Below are positions 23,480 through 32,369 of a stretch of DNA of 64,000 nt, in pieces. The DNA lies in the NCBI GenBank assembly GCA_041906145.1, contig JAYRJU010000001.1, positions 434,001 to 498,000 on the forward strand. The letters are read 5' to 3'. The translations under genes and the position numbers were made by a program. The notes under the pieces are model-generated. The model was not told the origin of the DNA. It made no database searches and worked only from the letters and a program-made list of their open reading frames with translations. Numbering within the stretch: position 1 is the stretch's first letter; every line of letters starts with the position of its first letter. Source of the DNA: SHVO01 sp041906145. GTDB taxonomy: Bacteria > Pseudomonadota > Alphaproteobacteria > Rhodospirillales > Rhodospirillaceae.

Positions 23480-25609
23480 TTACGGCGTGAGGGACGAGGC
23501 GATGACGTCGCACTTCGCCGTCATGTCCAAAAGCGCGCCGGGACGCACGTTCTCCACCAAGTGCTGCAGGTAGCCGCTGTAGTTGTCCAGAGTCACATTG
23601 TAGGTGCCGTTGCCGCCGTCCAGGGCGGCGGCCGGAATCTGAACGCGCGCTTCGATCTGCGGAACCGTGATTTCATACGAACCGCCGGCCGCGATTTCAG
23701 GGCTGGTCCACTCGATGACTTTCGCACCTGTGCCTGCATTGTAGAAGGTCAGCTTGGCCGGCGCCGGCGCCGCGCCGGTGTTCACGATTCGCATCCGCGA
23801 GGGATATTCCGCGAACGATGCGGAATGCACGTTCATCAAATGCTTGGCGTTATCGCTGGGTGTCGCGGCGCCGCAGTTGGTGAGATTGGCGAGCACGCCG
23901 GCCTGATCGTTGTACAGGACGTGCTGGGCCGAGCCCTTGAAGCTGCTGGCGACTTCGTAGGTGAAGTAGGCCCGGATGTCCGGCACAACAGGGAAGCCGC
24001 CCTTGGTGGCATTGGCTTCGATGCTTCTCGCGGTGAACTGCAGCGCGGCGTGCGATGGGATCGGCGGACTGATCCAATCGCCGACATACGCGCCCGTACC
24101 CGCATCGCGCAGGGTGATTTTCACATTACCGGCCGCCGCGCTCGGATTGTAGAAGCGCAGGAGCGATTCGCCGAGCGCGGTCTGGCCCGCGAAGACGTTG
24201 TTGAACATGCGGCGGTTGACGCCCTGAAGTATGTCCAGAGCGGCGCCGACTTGGATCTTCGGCACCGTGATGCCGGAATCGGCGCGCGTGACGGCAATGC
24301 CGGTCGATTTGAGCGCGGATTCGATCGCATCGACAGACAGCGTCGGATAGGCCTGGCGGAGCACGGCAAACGCGCCCGCGACGAGCGGCGTGGACATGGA
24401 CGTGCCGCTGCGCGTGGCGTACCCCGAACCCGACCCCTTCGCGCCCGAGAGCGAAACGCCGGGAGCGACGAAATCAAGCGTGGCGGCGAAGTTCGACCAA
24501 GACGCGACGGTGGTGCCGTTGTCGATAGCGCCGACACCGATGGCCGAGGAGATGCACGACGGCGTGGTGATCTTGCCAGTCTGGCCGCCGTTGCTGGCGG
24601 CGACGGCTACCGCGACTCCCTTTTGGCGCAGCATGTCGATCACGGACTTACGCGGATCGTCATCACAGTAACCATCGCGCGACGAGCCGCCGACGGAGAG
24701 ATTCACCGCCGCGATCTTGAGTTCGACCGCCTTCTCGTTCACGTAGTCGAGCGCGTTCAGAACAGCGAGAGAGTCGGTGAGGAAGCAGGGCGCCGGATCC
24801 GGGCTGCATTCAGCCGGATCGGTAACAAGCGAGAACACATCGATCGGGACGATTTTCGCGCCACGCGCGACGCCGAAGGCCGTGCCGTCGTTACCGGCCG
24901 CGAGCGAGGCGACATGGGTTCCGTGATCGCAGCGCGTGGAATCGCCAGGGCAATTGGAGGCCGCGCCGGGGCCGATCTGCGGTGTGGCGCCAGATGGACA
25001 CTGCGCGATGGTGGTCGCGCCGAAAGAGTTGGCGAAGCAGGCATCGCCGACGTTCTTACCGGTGAGTGCGGGATGATTGATGTTGATACCGCTGTCGATA
25101 ATGGCGATGGCCGTGCCGGCGCCGTCAAAGCCGCGGTCCCACACCGAGCCGAGATCAATCGACGTCTGCGGGGCGGACAAACCGACAGCCTTGGCGCGTT
25201 CAGCCGGCGCGATTTCCGCGCGGCGTTCGCGGCGGATCAGGAAAATGCCTTCCACGGACTTCTCGCCGGCCAGCGCCATCGCCTGCTCGCGCGTGACGGT
25301 CGCGGCGACATACGGAATGGTGCGGAAGCGGCGGACGCCGGCAACGCGGGCGCGATCGAACGCGGGAGCGGCGTCGATGAACGCGGTCGCGACCGCGACA
25401 CGCTGGCGGGAGGGGGAGAGACGCGGCGTCCAGGCCGCGGCGCCGCCGCCGTCGGCCTTCATCCGGACAATGACCTGCGCGCGCCCACCTTCGCCGATTT
25501 CCCTCAGCACATCCTCAACACCGGCGTGCGCGGAACCGGATACGAAACCGGCCACGATGACAGTGGCGAAAAGGGCGATGGGATGGAAGCGGCTGAAAAA
25601 TGAACGCAT
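23480..25609 (-). CDS. Secreted S8 subtilisin-like serine protease with duplicated C-terminal module
   Basis: Exported peptidase of about 709 residues. A signal peptide ends SGSAHA near residue 29, then a propeptide with VIVRMKADGG-type inhibitor features and a peptidase S8 domain. The triad is D172 (IAIIDSGIN), H229 (CDHGTHVASLAAGN) and S404 (SGTSMSTPLVAGA), with oxyanion N340. After about residue 465 come two similar modules of about 110 residues, each with an AGTGA turn, a W(I/T)SP motif and a C-terminal QHxx plus NLTNC/DMTAKC end. The modules look like beta-sandwich binding domains. The start is an ATG at 25609. Confidence 0.9.
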   Translation of the reverse strand: MRSFFSRFHPIALFATVIVAGFVSGSAHAGVEDVLREIGEGGRAQVIVRMKADGGGAAAWTPRLSPSRQRVAVATAFIDAAPAFDRARVAGVRRFRTIPYVAATVTREQAMALAGEKSVEGIFLIRRERRAEIAPAERAKAVGLSAPQTSIDLGSVWDRGFDGAGTAIAIIDSGININHPALTGKNVGDACFANSFGATTIAQCPSGATPQIGPGAASNCPGDSTRCDHGTHVASLAAGNDGTAFGVARGAKIVPIDVFSLVTDPAECSPDPAPCFLTDSLAVLNALDYVNEKAVELKIAAVNLSVGGSSRDGYCDDDPRKSVIDMLRQKGVAVAVAASNGGQTGKITTPSCISSAIGVGAIDNGTTVASWSNFAATLDFVAPGVSLSGAKGSGSGYATRSGTSMSTPLVAGAFAVLRQAYPTLSVDAIESALKSTGIAVTRADSGITVPKIQVGAALDILQGVNRRMFNNVFAGQTALGESLLRFYNPSAAAGNVKITLRDAGTGAYVGDWISPPIPSHAALQFTARSIEANATKGGFPVVPDIRAYFTYEVASSFKGSAQHVLYNDQAGVLANLTNCGAATPSDNAKHLMNVHSASFAEYPSRMRIVNTGAAPAPAKLTFYNAGTGAKVIEWTSPEIAAGGSYEITVPQIEARVQIPAAALDGGNGTYNVTLDNYSGYLQHLVENVRPGALLDMTAKCDVIASSLTP

Positions 25610-25946
25610 GGACTTGTCACGGCACACATACACAAACGCGCGCAACATCGCAGCTGTTGCGCGCCAACCCGTGAGAAACCATGCCGCCGGTTGATCCGGC
25701 GTTTTTACCGTGTGATCGGGGCGCATTATGGTGACCTTGGGTCCGCCTGTCTACCCGCGAAGACAAAAAAGGAATGCTGAATTGTCCTGTCGAATGCTTA
25801 AGTAATCGTGTATTATCAAAATGTTAGCGCATAGGTAGAAATGGCCGACCGCCCACAGCGGCGACGCGCCGTGGTACGGGACGCGACGACCGCGTGAGTG
25901 CGCCATTTCTAGGATTATTGCGACCTGACAATGGGTTAGGGGGAGC
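25610..25946. promoter_or_regulatory. Divergent intergenic region upstream of the glycan cluster
   Basis: A 337-bp gap between the divergent subtilase and membrane-glycosyltransferase genes. An AT-rich core (about 25765-25835) is the likely promoter zone. A 10-bp inverted repeat, TAGAAATGGC (25836-25845) and GCCATTTCTA (25902-25911), is separated by 56 nt just before the downstream gene. A smaller hairpin, GCCGGTTGATCCGGC, lies near 25684. I see no gene in this stretch. Confidence 0.4.
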
Positions 25947-27611
25947 ATGTCCGAGGGTGGGTTGACATCGCAGCAGCTGCGGCGCCGGGCCCCGGTCGCC
26001 CTGCTTGGCCTTTTGGCCGTGGCGGCGTATGGCGCCATCGCCGTTTTCAGCCTGTTCAATGCGCAAACCTTCACGGCTGAGGTCTCGGCCCTGGTTCGGG
26101 GCTGGTGGTACGCGACCGGCGCGGTGACCCCTTACTCCCCCGTCGATACACCCGCCGAGATGCCCTTGTACTATTATGCGCTCGGATACTGGCAGCTGGC
26201 CGTGGGGGCCGGACATCTCTCAGGCCGAATCCTGTCGATCATCCTGGGAGCCGTCAGCGGGCTTTTGTTGTTCTCCATTTGCCGGAAGCTGACCGCCAAT
26301 ACCGCCGTTGCGGCCGCGGCCACGTTCATCTTCCTGGCCACGCCCTCAACCTCCTTCTTCTTCGCCACCGCCACGCCGGCCGCCACCGTCGCCGCGCTGC
26401 ACCTCGCGGCGGTAGGAATCATAGTGCACGGCATGAGCCGCCCGCACGTGGCCTTCAGCGCGGCGATGGGCGCTGTTTGCGCGGCGCTCTATTTCACGCG
26501 GCAGGACATGGTGTTCGGAATCATCGTGCTCATTCCGCTGTATGTCGCCGCTATGGGGCGCGACCGCGCCTTGCATGGCGTGATCGTGCTCGGCGCGTTC
26601 GCCGTGATCACGACACTGATGATCATGCTGTTCCCGGGAAAGTTCCAGGAGATCGCGCTCAACCTTCCAGTCCTTGGCCCCATGCTCGGCGACGCCGGGA
26701 TCTTTGGGGCCGATTACACGCTCGTGACGCGCGGCACCCATGGCCCGCCGGGGCTTGGCGCGGCGCTGGAGCTGGAAAACATGCGCGGACTGTTTGAGTC
26801 CTTCGTGCTGCCAAACGCGGGCACCATCCTTCTCGCGCTTATCCTTTTCGCGGCGGCGCGCGGCCCGTTGCGCGTGCTTTGGATCGCGCCGCTCTACTTT
26901 TTTTGGCTGACGGTGACGCAGTACGCGAACCTGAGCGCCGCAAGCGCCTGCGATACCTGCATGCATCCGGCGGCGCCGACGTTCATCGCGGTGGGCGCGC
27001 TGGCCGCCGCGTTGACGCTGGCCACGAGCGGACGCTGGACGAAACGCCATGGGCTGACGCAAGGCGCGGCCGTGGCGATAGGCGCGATCGCAGCGGTCGT
27101 GATCAATACCTTCGCGCCGAGCCTTGCTTCTCATCCGCAAGCAAACTCATTCCCGCGCCCCATGCTAGATGGCTTGGCGGCGACGCCGGAACTTGCCGAG
27201 ATCCCGGTGCTGACGCGCTGGGCTGGGACGCAGCTGAAAACACGCCAGCCAGTGCTCGTGATCCACGGGCTTGGACGCAACGACGTGGCGGCCTTGCCCT
27301 ACGCCGTCGCGGCTTCCGGTCATGCGATGCCGGCGGAAAGCCTGGACCTGATCGCGACCGAACGCACCATCAACCAAAGTCTGGTGGGTGAGATGCGGGA
27401 GTCGGTCCGCGCCGCGGTGGAGGCGGACGGCTTGTGGAGCGAGGAAACGATGCAGCGCTGGATCGAGAAGGATTACAACGTGATCCTGCTTCAGGACGAC
27501 GCCAGCACGGCCGCGCTGAAGAAAGAGATCGAGGCCCGATTTGACCCGGCGGGCGCGACGCGTTACAGGGGCCGCAACATCCTTCTGTTCACACGCAAGC
27601 CGGCGGAATAA
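25947..27611 (+). CDS. Polytopic membrane protein resembling GT-C/PMT-type glycosyltransferases
   Basis: A 554-residue inner-membrane protein with roughly ten hydrophobic segments up to residue 385, then a soluble C-terminal region of about 170 residues. The loop after the first membrane segment (residues about 45-75, GWWYATGAVTPYSPVDTPAEMPLYYY) has the acidic and aromatic pattern of a GT-C extracytoplasmic loop, but no single family signature is decisive. Inferred role: transfer of a lipid-linked sugar in the periplasm, or sugar-lipid handling. The two downstream genes on the same strand support a surface-glycan role. The ATG follows GGGTTAGGGGGAG. Confidence 0.55.
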   Translation: MSEGGLTSQQLRRRAPVALLGLLAVAAYGAIAVFSLFNAQTFTAEVSALVRGWWYATGAVTPYSPVDTPAEMPLYYYALGYWQLAVGAGHLSGRILSIILGAVSGLLLFSICRKLTANTAVAAAATFIFLATPSTSFFFATATPAATVAALHLAAVGIIVHGMSRPHVAFSAAMGAVCAALYFTRQDMVFGIIVLIPLYVAAMGRDRALHGVIVLGAFAVITTLMIMLFPGKFQEIALNLPVLGPMLGDAGIFGADYTLVTRGTHGPPGLGAALELENMRGLFESFVLPNAGTILLALILFAAARGPLRVLWIAPLYFFWLTVTQYANLSAASACDTCMHPAAPTFIAVGALAAALTLATSGRWTKRHGLTQGAAVAIGAIAAVVINTFAPSLASHPQANSFPRPMLDGLAATPELAEIPVLTRWAGTQLKTRQPVLVIHGLGRNDVAALPYAVAASGHAMPAESLDLIATERTINQSLVGEMRESVRAAVEADGLWSEETMQRWIEKDYNVILLQDDASTAALKKEIEARFDPAGATRYRGRNILLFTRKPAE

Positions 27612-27644
27612 CGCCGCGCCTTCAAGACACGCGGCTTCTCCCCC

Positions 27645-28835
27645 ATGGCTCAACGCCCCCCGTCCGATCCCAATCTCGCGCCGTGGCCCTTCTACGACGC
27701 CGACGAAATCCAAGCGGTGACCAACGTACTCGCGTCCGGCCGGGTGAATTATTGGACCGGCGAATTGGGCCGCGCTTTTGAAAATGCCTACGCGGCGCAC
27801 TGCGGCGTGCGCTTCGGCCTTGGCGTGGCGAACGGCACGGTCGCGATCGAGCTGGCGCTGTACGGCCTCGGCATCGGTCCCGGCGACGAAGTCGTGGTGC
27901 CGGCGCGAACCTTCATTGCGACGGCGGCCGCGGTGGCGACACGCGGCGCGCGCCCGGTGGTGGCCGACATCGATCCGATTTCACAGAACATGACCGCCGA
28001 GACGCTGGCGGCGGCACTCTCCCCGCGGACCAAAGCGGTGATCCCGGTGCATCTCGCCGGCTGGCCTGTGGAGATGGAGCCCTTACTAGCCCTTGCGAAG
28101 AGCAAAAACATCGCGGTCATCGAAGATGTGGCGCAAGCGCACGGTGCGAGCGTGAGTGGAAAACCCGTCGGCGGATTGGGACACGTCGGCTGCTTCTCCT
28201 TCTGCCAGGACAAAATCATCTCCACCGGCGGGGAAGGCGGCATGGTGGTGACCGATGACGAAGCGATGTACCGGCGTATGTGGTCGTTCCGCGACCACGG
28301 CAAGAATTTCGCGGTCACCCATGATCCGAACGCGGGCGGTCACGGCGCGTTCAAATGGGTCGCCGACAGCTTCGGCACCAATTGGCGGCTAACAGAAGCG
28401 CAAGCGGCCATCGGCCTCGCACAGTTGGCCAAGCTTCCCGCCTGGATCGCGCGGCGGCGCGCGAACGCCATGAAGCTGGAAGGCGCGCTCCAAGGATTGA
28501 ACAGCGTGACCGTGCCGAGCGTTCCGGCGCACCTGATCCACGCCTACTACAAATACTATTTCTTCGTGAACCCGGCGGCGCTCAAGGACGGCTGGGCGCG
28601 GGACCGCATCTGCAATGAGCTGATCGCGCGCGGCGTGCCGGCGCGTGTGGGCGCCTGCCCCGATATCACCCGTGAGAAGGCGTTCGCCGATATGGGCCCG
28701 CAGCCCGCACACCCGGGCGCCGCATCCATTGAGGACCGCACGGTGCTGCTGCCGGTGCACCCGACGTTAACGCCGGAAAACATGAGGTTCATGACCGAGA
28801 CGTTGCGCGCGGTCGTCACCGACGCGACACGGTAG
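27645..28835 (+). CDS. DegT/DnrJ/EryC1/StrS-family sugar aminotransferase
   Basis: PLP-dependent aminotransferase of 396 residues that aminates a nucleotide-linked keto-sugar. Family features: GVANGTVAIELAL, VVVPARTFIATAAAV, VIEDVAQAHGA (PLP-contacting Asp), the Schiff-base lysine K190 in CFSFCQDKIISTGGEGGM and FRDHGKNF. Such enzymes supply amino-sugars such as bacillosamine or perosamine. The next gene carries a phosphoglycosyl transferase, so the product may be its donor substrate or a later residue. The dehydratase that would supply the keto-sugar is not in the window. Confidence 0.92.
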   Translation: MAQRPPSDPNLAPWPFYDADEIQAVTNVLASGRVNYWTGELGRAFENAYAAHCGVRFGLGVANGTVAIELALYGLGIGPGDEVVVPARTFIATAAAVATRGARPVVADIDPISQNMTAETLAAALSPRTKAVIPVHLAGWPVEMEPLLALAKSKNIAVIEDVAQAHGASVSGKPVGGLGHVGCFSFCQDKIISTGGEGGMVVTDDEAMYRRMWSFRDHGKNFAVTHDPNAGGHGAFKWVADSFGTNWRLTEAQAAIGLAQLAKLPAWIARRRANAMKLEGALQGLNSVTVPSVPAHLIHAYYKYYFFVNPAALKDGWARDRICNELIARGVPARVGACPDITREKAFADMGPQPAHPGAASIEDRTVLLPVHPTLTPENMRFMTETLRAVVTDATR

Positions 28836-28891
28836 ACGAGCCTTCCGTTGATCGCTGGCGTTACCGCTGCGCTCGCCTGTATAACGAGTCC

Positions 28892-30742
28892 ATGAACAGC
28901 CCCGCTCCAGGCTCCTCCCTCCATGTACTGCTGATCGAGCCGGACTTCCGCACGCGCGAGGACGCCGGGCTGACCCGGGCCTACGACTTCGCCCGTCATC
29001 TGGCCCAGAGCGGACACAAGGTCACGATCCTCGCCGCGAAATCGAAGCGCGAGAAGGTCGCATTGGATTCTATTTCGCTGAAGACTATCGGCGGCCCCGC
29101 GCCGGCCTTTGGGAAAGCGCATACGCGCGACTTCGCGAGCAATTTCGCGAGCGCGGCGATATTCAATATCTGGGACATCAAAAACGTCGACGCCGTCGTC
29201 ACCACGGACCGCCCGATCCGTCTGTTGCCGCTCACAGCCTTCTTTGCTTTGTGGCGGGGTATCCCGATGATCCTCGACGTTATGCACGGCGCGCCCAAGG
29301 CCGCGCCGATGACCGCATCCTTCGGCGAAAAATGCAGGCGTGCGATCGAACGCGCATTTTACCGGTTTGGCACCGCTGCGGCCAAGCGCATCACCACGGT
29401 GACCCCGGCCCTCAAGGACGACCTCACCGCCGAGGGGATCGCCGAGAACAAAATTTCCGTGAGCCTGCTTGGCTGCGACACCCAGACACAAGCGCCCGAC
29501 GAACTGCCCGCGCGCATCGCGCAATTGCTGCCGGACGGCGGACAAAGGCCTTATGTCGTTTTCGCCGGCACGATGCCGCAGGGACGCGCACTGGAACGCG
29601 TGCTCGAGATCGCGGCACAAATGAAAGATGAGCCGCTCAGTTTCATTTTCTGCGGCGACGGGCCGGCGCGCGCGCAACTGGAATCCGGCGCGAAAATCGC
29701 GGGGCTCTTCGGATCGTCGGTGATCTTCACCGGACCGGTGTCGCGCAAGGAACTGCAGGCCGTGTTGCGCTTTTCCATCGCGGCCCTGGCCGATTGCGCG
29801 CCGGACGCGCGCGGGGGATTCCTGCTGGACGCGCTCGCCGCCGGTAAACCGGTGATCCTGCTTGGTCACGGCTGGCAGCGCGATCTGGTGGAAGGGCGCG
29901 GCGCCGGAATCAGTTTGCCCATCAACGCCCCGGCCGATGCCGCACGGGAACTCGCTGATTTCCTGACGGACGGGGATGGTTTGAGACGCGCCGGCCAGCA
30001 AGCGGCAGCGCTGGCGGCGGGACGGTTCAATCTGGACCGCGTCTGCGCCGAATTCCGCAATCTCGTGCAAGATACCGTCTCCGCCGATCCGCGTGAGGCG
30101 GTCATGCGCCGGCGCACCCTGCGCGCAAAACGCGCTCTGGATATCACGCTGTCGCTGACCGGACTGATCTTGCTGTCGCCGCTCTTCCTCCTGCTGATGA
30201 TCGCGGTCTGGATCCGCATGGGCGGACCGGTGTTCTTCACCCAGCAAAGGACCGGCCTCCATGGCCGCTTCTTCAAGATCATCAAATTCCGCACCATGAC
30301 GGGCGTTAAAGGCGCGGACGGGAAGCCGCTCGACGACGCGGCGCGGTTGACGCCGCTGGGTAAATTCTTGCGACGCACCTCGCTCGATGAGTTGCCTGAG
30401 CTTTTGAACGTACTGGCGGGGGATATGAGCCTTGTCGGCCCGCGCCCGCTGCTGCCGGAGTATCTGCCCTACTACGACGCCGAGCAGCGCCGCCGCCATG
30501 AACTGAAACCCGGCCTGACGGGCTGGGCACAGGTTAACGGGCGCAACGCGGTGTCCTGGGAAGAGCGCTTCAAGCTCGACGTCTGGTACGTCGATCATGT
30601 GAGTTTTGGATTGGATCTGAAGATCCTGTTGAAGACCGTAGGTGTCGCGCTGAGCGGTTCCGGCGTCAGCGCGGGCGATCACGCCACGATGCCAAGATTC
30701 GACGAAGTGATGGCTAAGCGCCAAGGCGCCGAAGATGTTTAG
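28892..30742 (+). CDS. Fusion of GT4-type glycosyltransferase and monotopic phosphoglycosyl transferase
   Basis: A 616-residue two-domain protein. Residues 1 to about 390 form a GT-B glycosyltransferase (LTRAYDFARHLAQSGHKVTIL, VVFAGTMPQGRALERVLEIA, FIFCGDGPARAQLE). Residues about 405-600 are a bacterial sugar transferase of the PglC/WbaP catalytic type: membrane hairpin DITLSLTGLILLSPLFLLL, KFRTM, the catalytic Asp-Glu pair in SLDELPELLN (about 498-499), VGPRPLLPEY and KPGLTGWAQVNGR. One chain could thus put the first phospho-sugar on undecaprenyl phosphate and add the second sugar. Its stop overlaps the convergent gene's stop by 4 bp. Confidence 0.9.
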   Translation: MNSPAPGSSLHVLLIEPDFRTREDAGLTRAYDFARHLAQSGHKVTILAAKSKREKVALDSISLKTIGGPAPAFGKAHTRDFASNFASAAIFNIWDIKNVDAVVTTDRPIRLLPLTAFFALWRGIPMILDVMHGAPKAAPMTASFGEKCRRAIERAFYRFGTAAAKRITTVTPALKDDLTAEGIAENKISVSLLGCDTQTQAPDELPARIAQLLPDGGQRPYVVFAGTMPQGRALERVLEIAAQMKDEPLSFIFCGDGPARAQLESGAKIAGLFGSSVIFTGPVSRKELQAVLRFSIAALADCAPDARGGFLLDALAAGKPVILLGHGWQRDLVEGRGAGISLPINAPADAARELADFLTDGDGLRRAGQQAAALAAGRFNLDRVCAEFRNLVQDTVSADPREAVMRRRTLRAKRALDITLSLTGLILLSPLFLLLMIAVWIRMGGPVFFTQQRTGLHGRFFKIIKFRTMTGVKGADGKPLDDAARLTPLGKFLRRTSLDELPELLNVLAGDMSLVGPRPLLPEYLPYYDAEQRRRHELKPGLTGWAQVNGRNAVSWEERFKLDVWYVDHVSFGLDLKILLKTVGVALSGSGVSAGDHATMPRFDEVMAKRQGAEDV

Positions 30743-31206
30743 GGCGTTTTATCGCTAAACGTAACCGTTCCGGCCGCAAGGCCGGCCGCGATATTGCCCG
30801 CGTCAAGCTGCGGCGCCTCCATCAGATTCACCTTACCCTGCTGCTGGACGACCTGCTTCGTCGCATTGGTCCAGGCGACGCGGTTGCCGACCGTAAGCTG
30901 CGCGATCCAGCGGGCATCGACGCCGCGCTTGCTGAAGGAGAAATCAACTAGGCGTGGGCTGATGCTATAGAGCGGCGCTTCGCCCGCGTTGTAGGAGCGC
31001 GGACCCGTGAGGGCAAGGCCGGTGCGGATCGGCGCCTTGAGGATCGAGGGACCGATCGGCGCGCGGAAGTACGCAACAGCGGCGGCTCCAGTTTGCTGAC
31101 GCCAACCGAGCATTGTGTGCGGATTGAAAAAGTCGCGAGCCATCGCCGGCGCGGCGACGGACAACGTACAGACGGCGGCGACCGCCACTCCGATCCACTT
31201 CTGCAT
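30739..31206 (-). CDS. Hypothetical secreted protein
   Basis: A 155-residue protein of no family I recognise. The ATG at 31206 begins a clean signal peptide (MQKWIGVAVAAVCTLSVAAPAMA) with predicted cleavage before RDFFNPHTM. The mature part, about 130 residues, has no cysteines and alternating short hydrophobic stretches, suggesting a small beta-rich periplasmic or outer-membrane-associated protein. It converges on the glycan fusion gene with overlapping stops. The preceding 226 bp separate it from the lysR gene. Confidence 0.7.
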   Translation of the reverse strand: MQKWIGVAVAAVCTLSVAAPAMARDFFNPHTMLGWRQQTGAAAVAYFRAPIGPSILKAPIRTGLALTGPRSYNAGEAPLYSISPRLVDFSFSKRGVDARWIAQLTVGNRVAWTNATKQVVQQQGKVNLMEAPQLDAGNIAAGLAAGTVTFSDKTP

Positions 31207-31392
31207 CCGAGGAAACCCCAACTGCTGCTGGATGGAATGTTGCCGAAGCGATTCCAGGCGCGCAACGACAGGCGTCAAAAAGTTCCCATGTTTTAATTAT
31301 TTGATGCGCAAAATCGCGGCGAAGTAGCGCGGCGCGCGCGGTTCCACGGGACTTTTTCAGGCGGTGCAATTTCTGGGGCGCGCGGAGGAGAG

Positions 31393-31430
31393 TGCGTCTC
31401 GGAGTCGCACTGAAATTGAGACGCGACTCG
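31393..31430. other. Overlapping inverted repeats downstream of the lysR gene
   Basis: Two inverted repeats share sequence and cannot form together: GCGTCTC (31394-31400) with GAGACGC (31418-31424), and GAGTCGC (31402-31408) with GCGACTC (31423-31429). They lie immediately after the lysR stop codon. No T-run follows on the minus strand, so any termination role is uncertain. Confidence 0.4.
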
Positions 31431-31432
31431 CG

Positions 31433-32290
31433 CTACGAACCGGCGGCGTCGACAGCGACCGCGGCCCGCAAACTCTCGAGCGCAGCGTCGCGCACGGCGC
31501 TCGCGGTATCAGGCGCGTAGATAAGATGCGCGGGGCGCACGAACTCCGGCGCGTTCTTCACCACATAGAGTTTCTTGCGCGCGAGTTCCTCGGCAACGAC
31601 ACGCGCGGGGAAATAGCCGGCGCCGCCGTGGGCGAGGATGTGCTTGAGCCCGAGATTGCCGAGGCTGACGTAGAGGCCGGCGGCGCTATAGCGTGGGAAC
31701 TGCGCCGAATGCCAGGTGTCGAAATCCGGGCCCCAGTCGACATGCACATAGTCCGCTTCGCCGGGACCGCCATGGGCGGCCCGGGTCGCGACCATGATGA
31801 GACTCTCGTCCATCAATTTTTCGATCCGAAAACCGGGACGCGCTTCCGGCGCATACATCACCGCGAAGTCGAGCAGGCCGTCGGCGAGATAACGCATCAG
31901 CGATTCCGGCGTGCCGACCTGGGCGCGTACCGCGACATCGGGGCGGGCGGTACGGAATTGTCCGACCCATTGGAGCAGAATGCGCTCCCACAAACTGAAC
32001 TGGCCGCCAATGTTGAGCACGGCGGCCATCTCAGCGGGCAGCGCCACGTCCTGGCGCGCCTGCTGCAGCACATGGAGGAAGGTCGCCGCGTGGGGTTGGA
32101 ACCGCTTGCCCGCCGGGGTGAGCATTACCCCTGACTTGCGCCGCACGAACAACGACTGGCCGAGCAGGAGTTCGAGTTCCTTGATGCGGGCGCTGACGGT
32201 CGATTGGGTGACATTCAGCTCCTGCGCCGCGCGCACGAAGCTGCCCGCCTCCACGACTTCCAAAAAGGTGCGTACCTGTTCGAGATCCAT
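31433..32290 (-). CDS. LysR-family transcriptional regulator
   Basis: A 285-residue regulator with a standard N-terminal winged helix (MDLEQVRTFLEVVEAGSFVRAAQELNVTQSTVSARIKELE is the diagnostic LysR helix region, residues 1-40) and a substrate-binding co-inducer domain. It follows modABC on the same strand with an 80-bp gap holding a strong dyad, so it probably has its own autoregulated promoter. It might respond to molybdate or to a substrate of the molybdenum enzyme, but the ligand cannot be inferred. No ModE homologue is in the window. Confidence 0.92.
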   Translation of the reverse strand: MDLEQVRTFLEVVEAGSFVRAAQELNVTQSTVSARIKELELLLGQSLFVRRKSGVMLTPAGKRFQPHAATFLHVLQQARQDVALPAEMAAVLNIGGQFSLWERILLQWVGQFRTARPDVAVRAQVGTPESLMRYLADGLLDFAVMYAPEARPGFRIEKLMDESLIMVATRAAHGGPGEADYVHVDWGPDFDTWHSAQFPRYSAAGLYVSLGNLGLKHILAHGGAGYFPARVVAEELARKKLYVVKNAPEFVRPAHLIYAPDTASAVRDAALESLRAAVAVDAAGS

Positions 32291-32298
32291 AGGCGGAC

Positions 32299-32365
32299 TA
32301 TATCGGACAATTCGATACGAGGCCCAGAAGTAATCCGATTATCCGATATATTACCCGGTAGGTAA
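32299..32365. promoter_or_regulatory. Dyad-containing operator region upstream of lysR
   Basis: TATATCGGA (32299-32307) is mirrored by TCCGATATA (32342-32350) around a 34-nt spacer. ATCCGAT is directly repeated at 32333-32348. A second palindrome, TTACC-cggta-GGTAA, is at 32351-32365. The arrangement, just before the lysR start, is what LysR-type regulators use for autoregulation. Confidence 0.55.
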
Positions 32366-32369
32366 CTTT

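Noticed and set aside
28556..30724. 722-codon minus-strand open frame opposite the glycan fusion gene
   Set aside because: No recognisable domain and low-complexity composition; the plus-strand protein has clear catalytic motifs.
31204..31285. Possible EcfG promoter for the small secreted protein (GGAAC followed by CGTT on the minus strand)
   Set aside because: The spacing is 14 nt instead of 16-17, so it does not fit the consensus.
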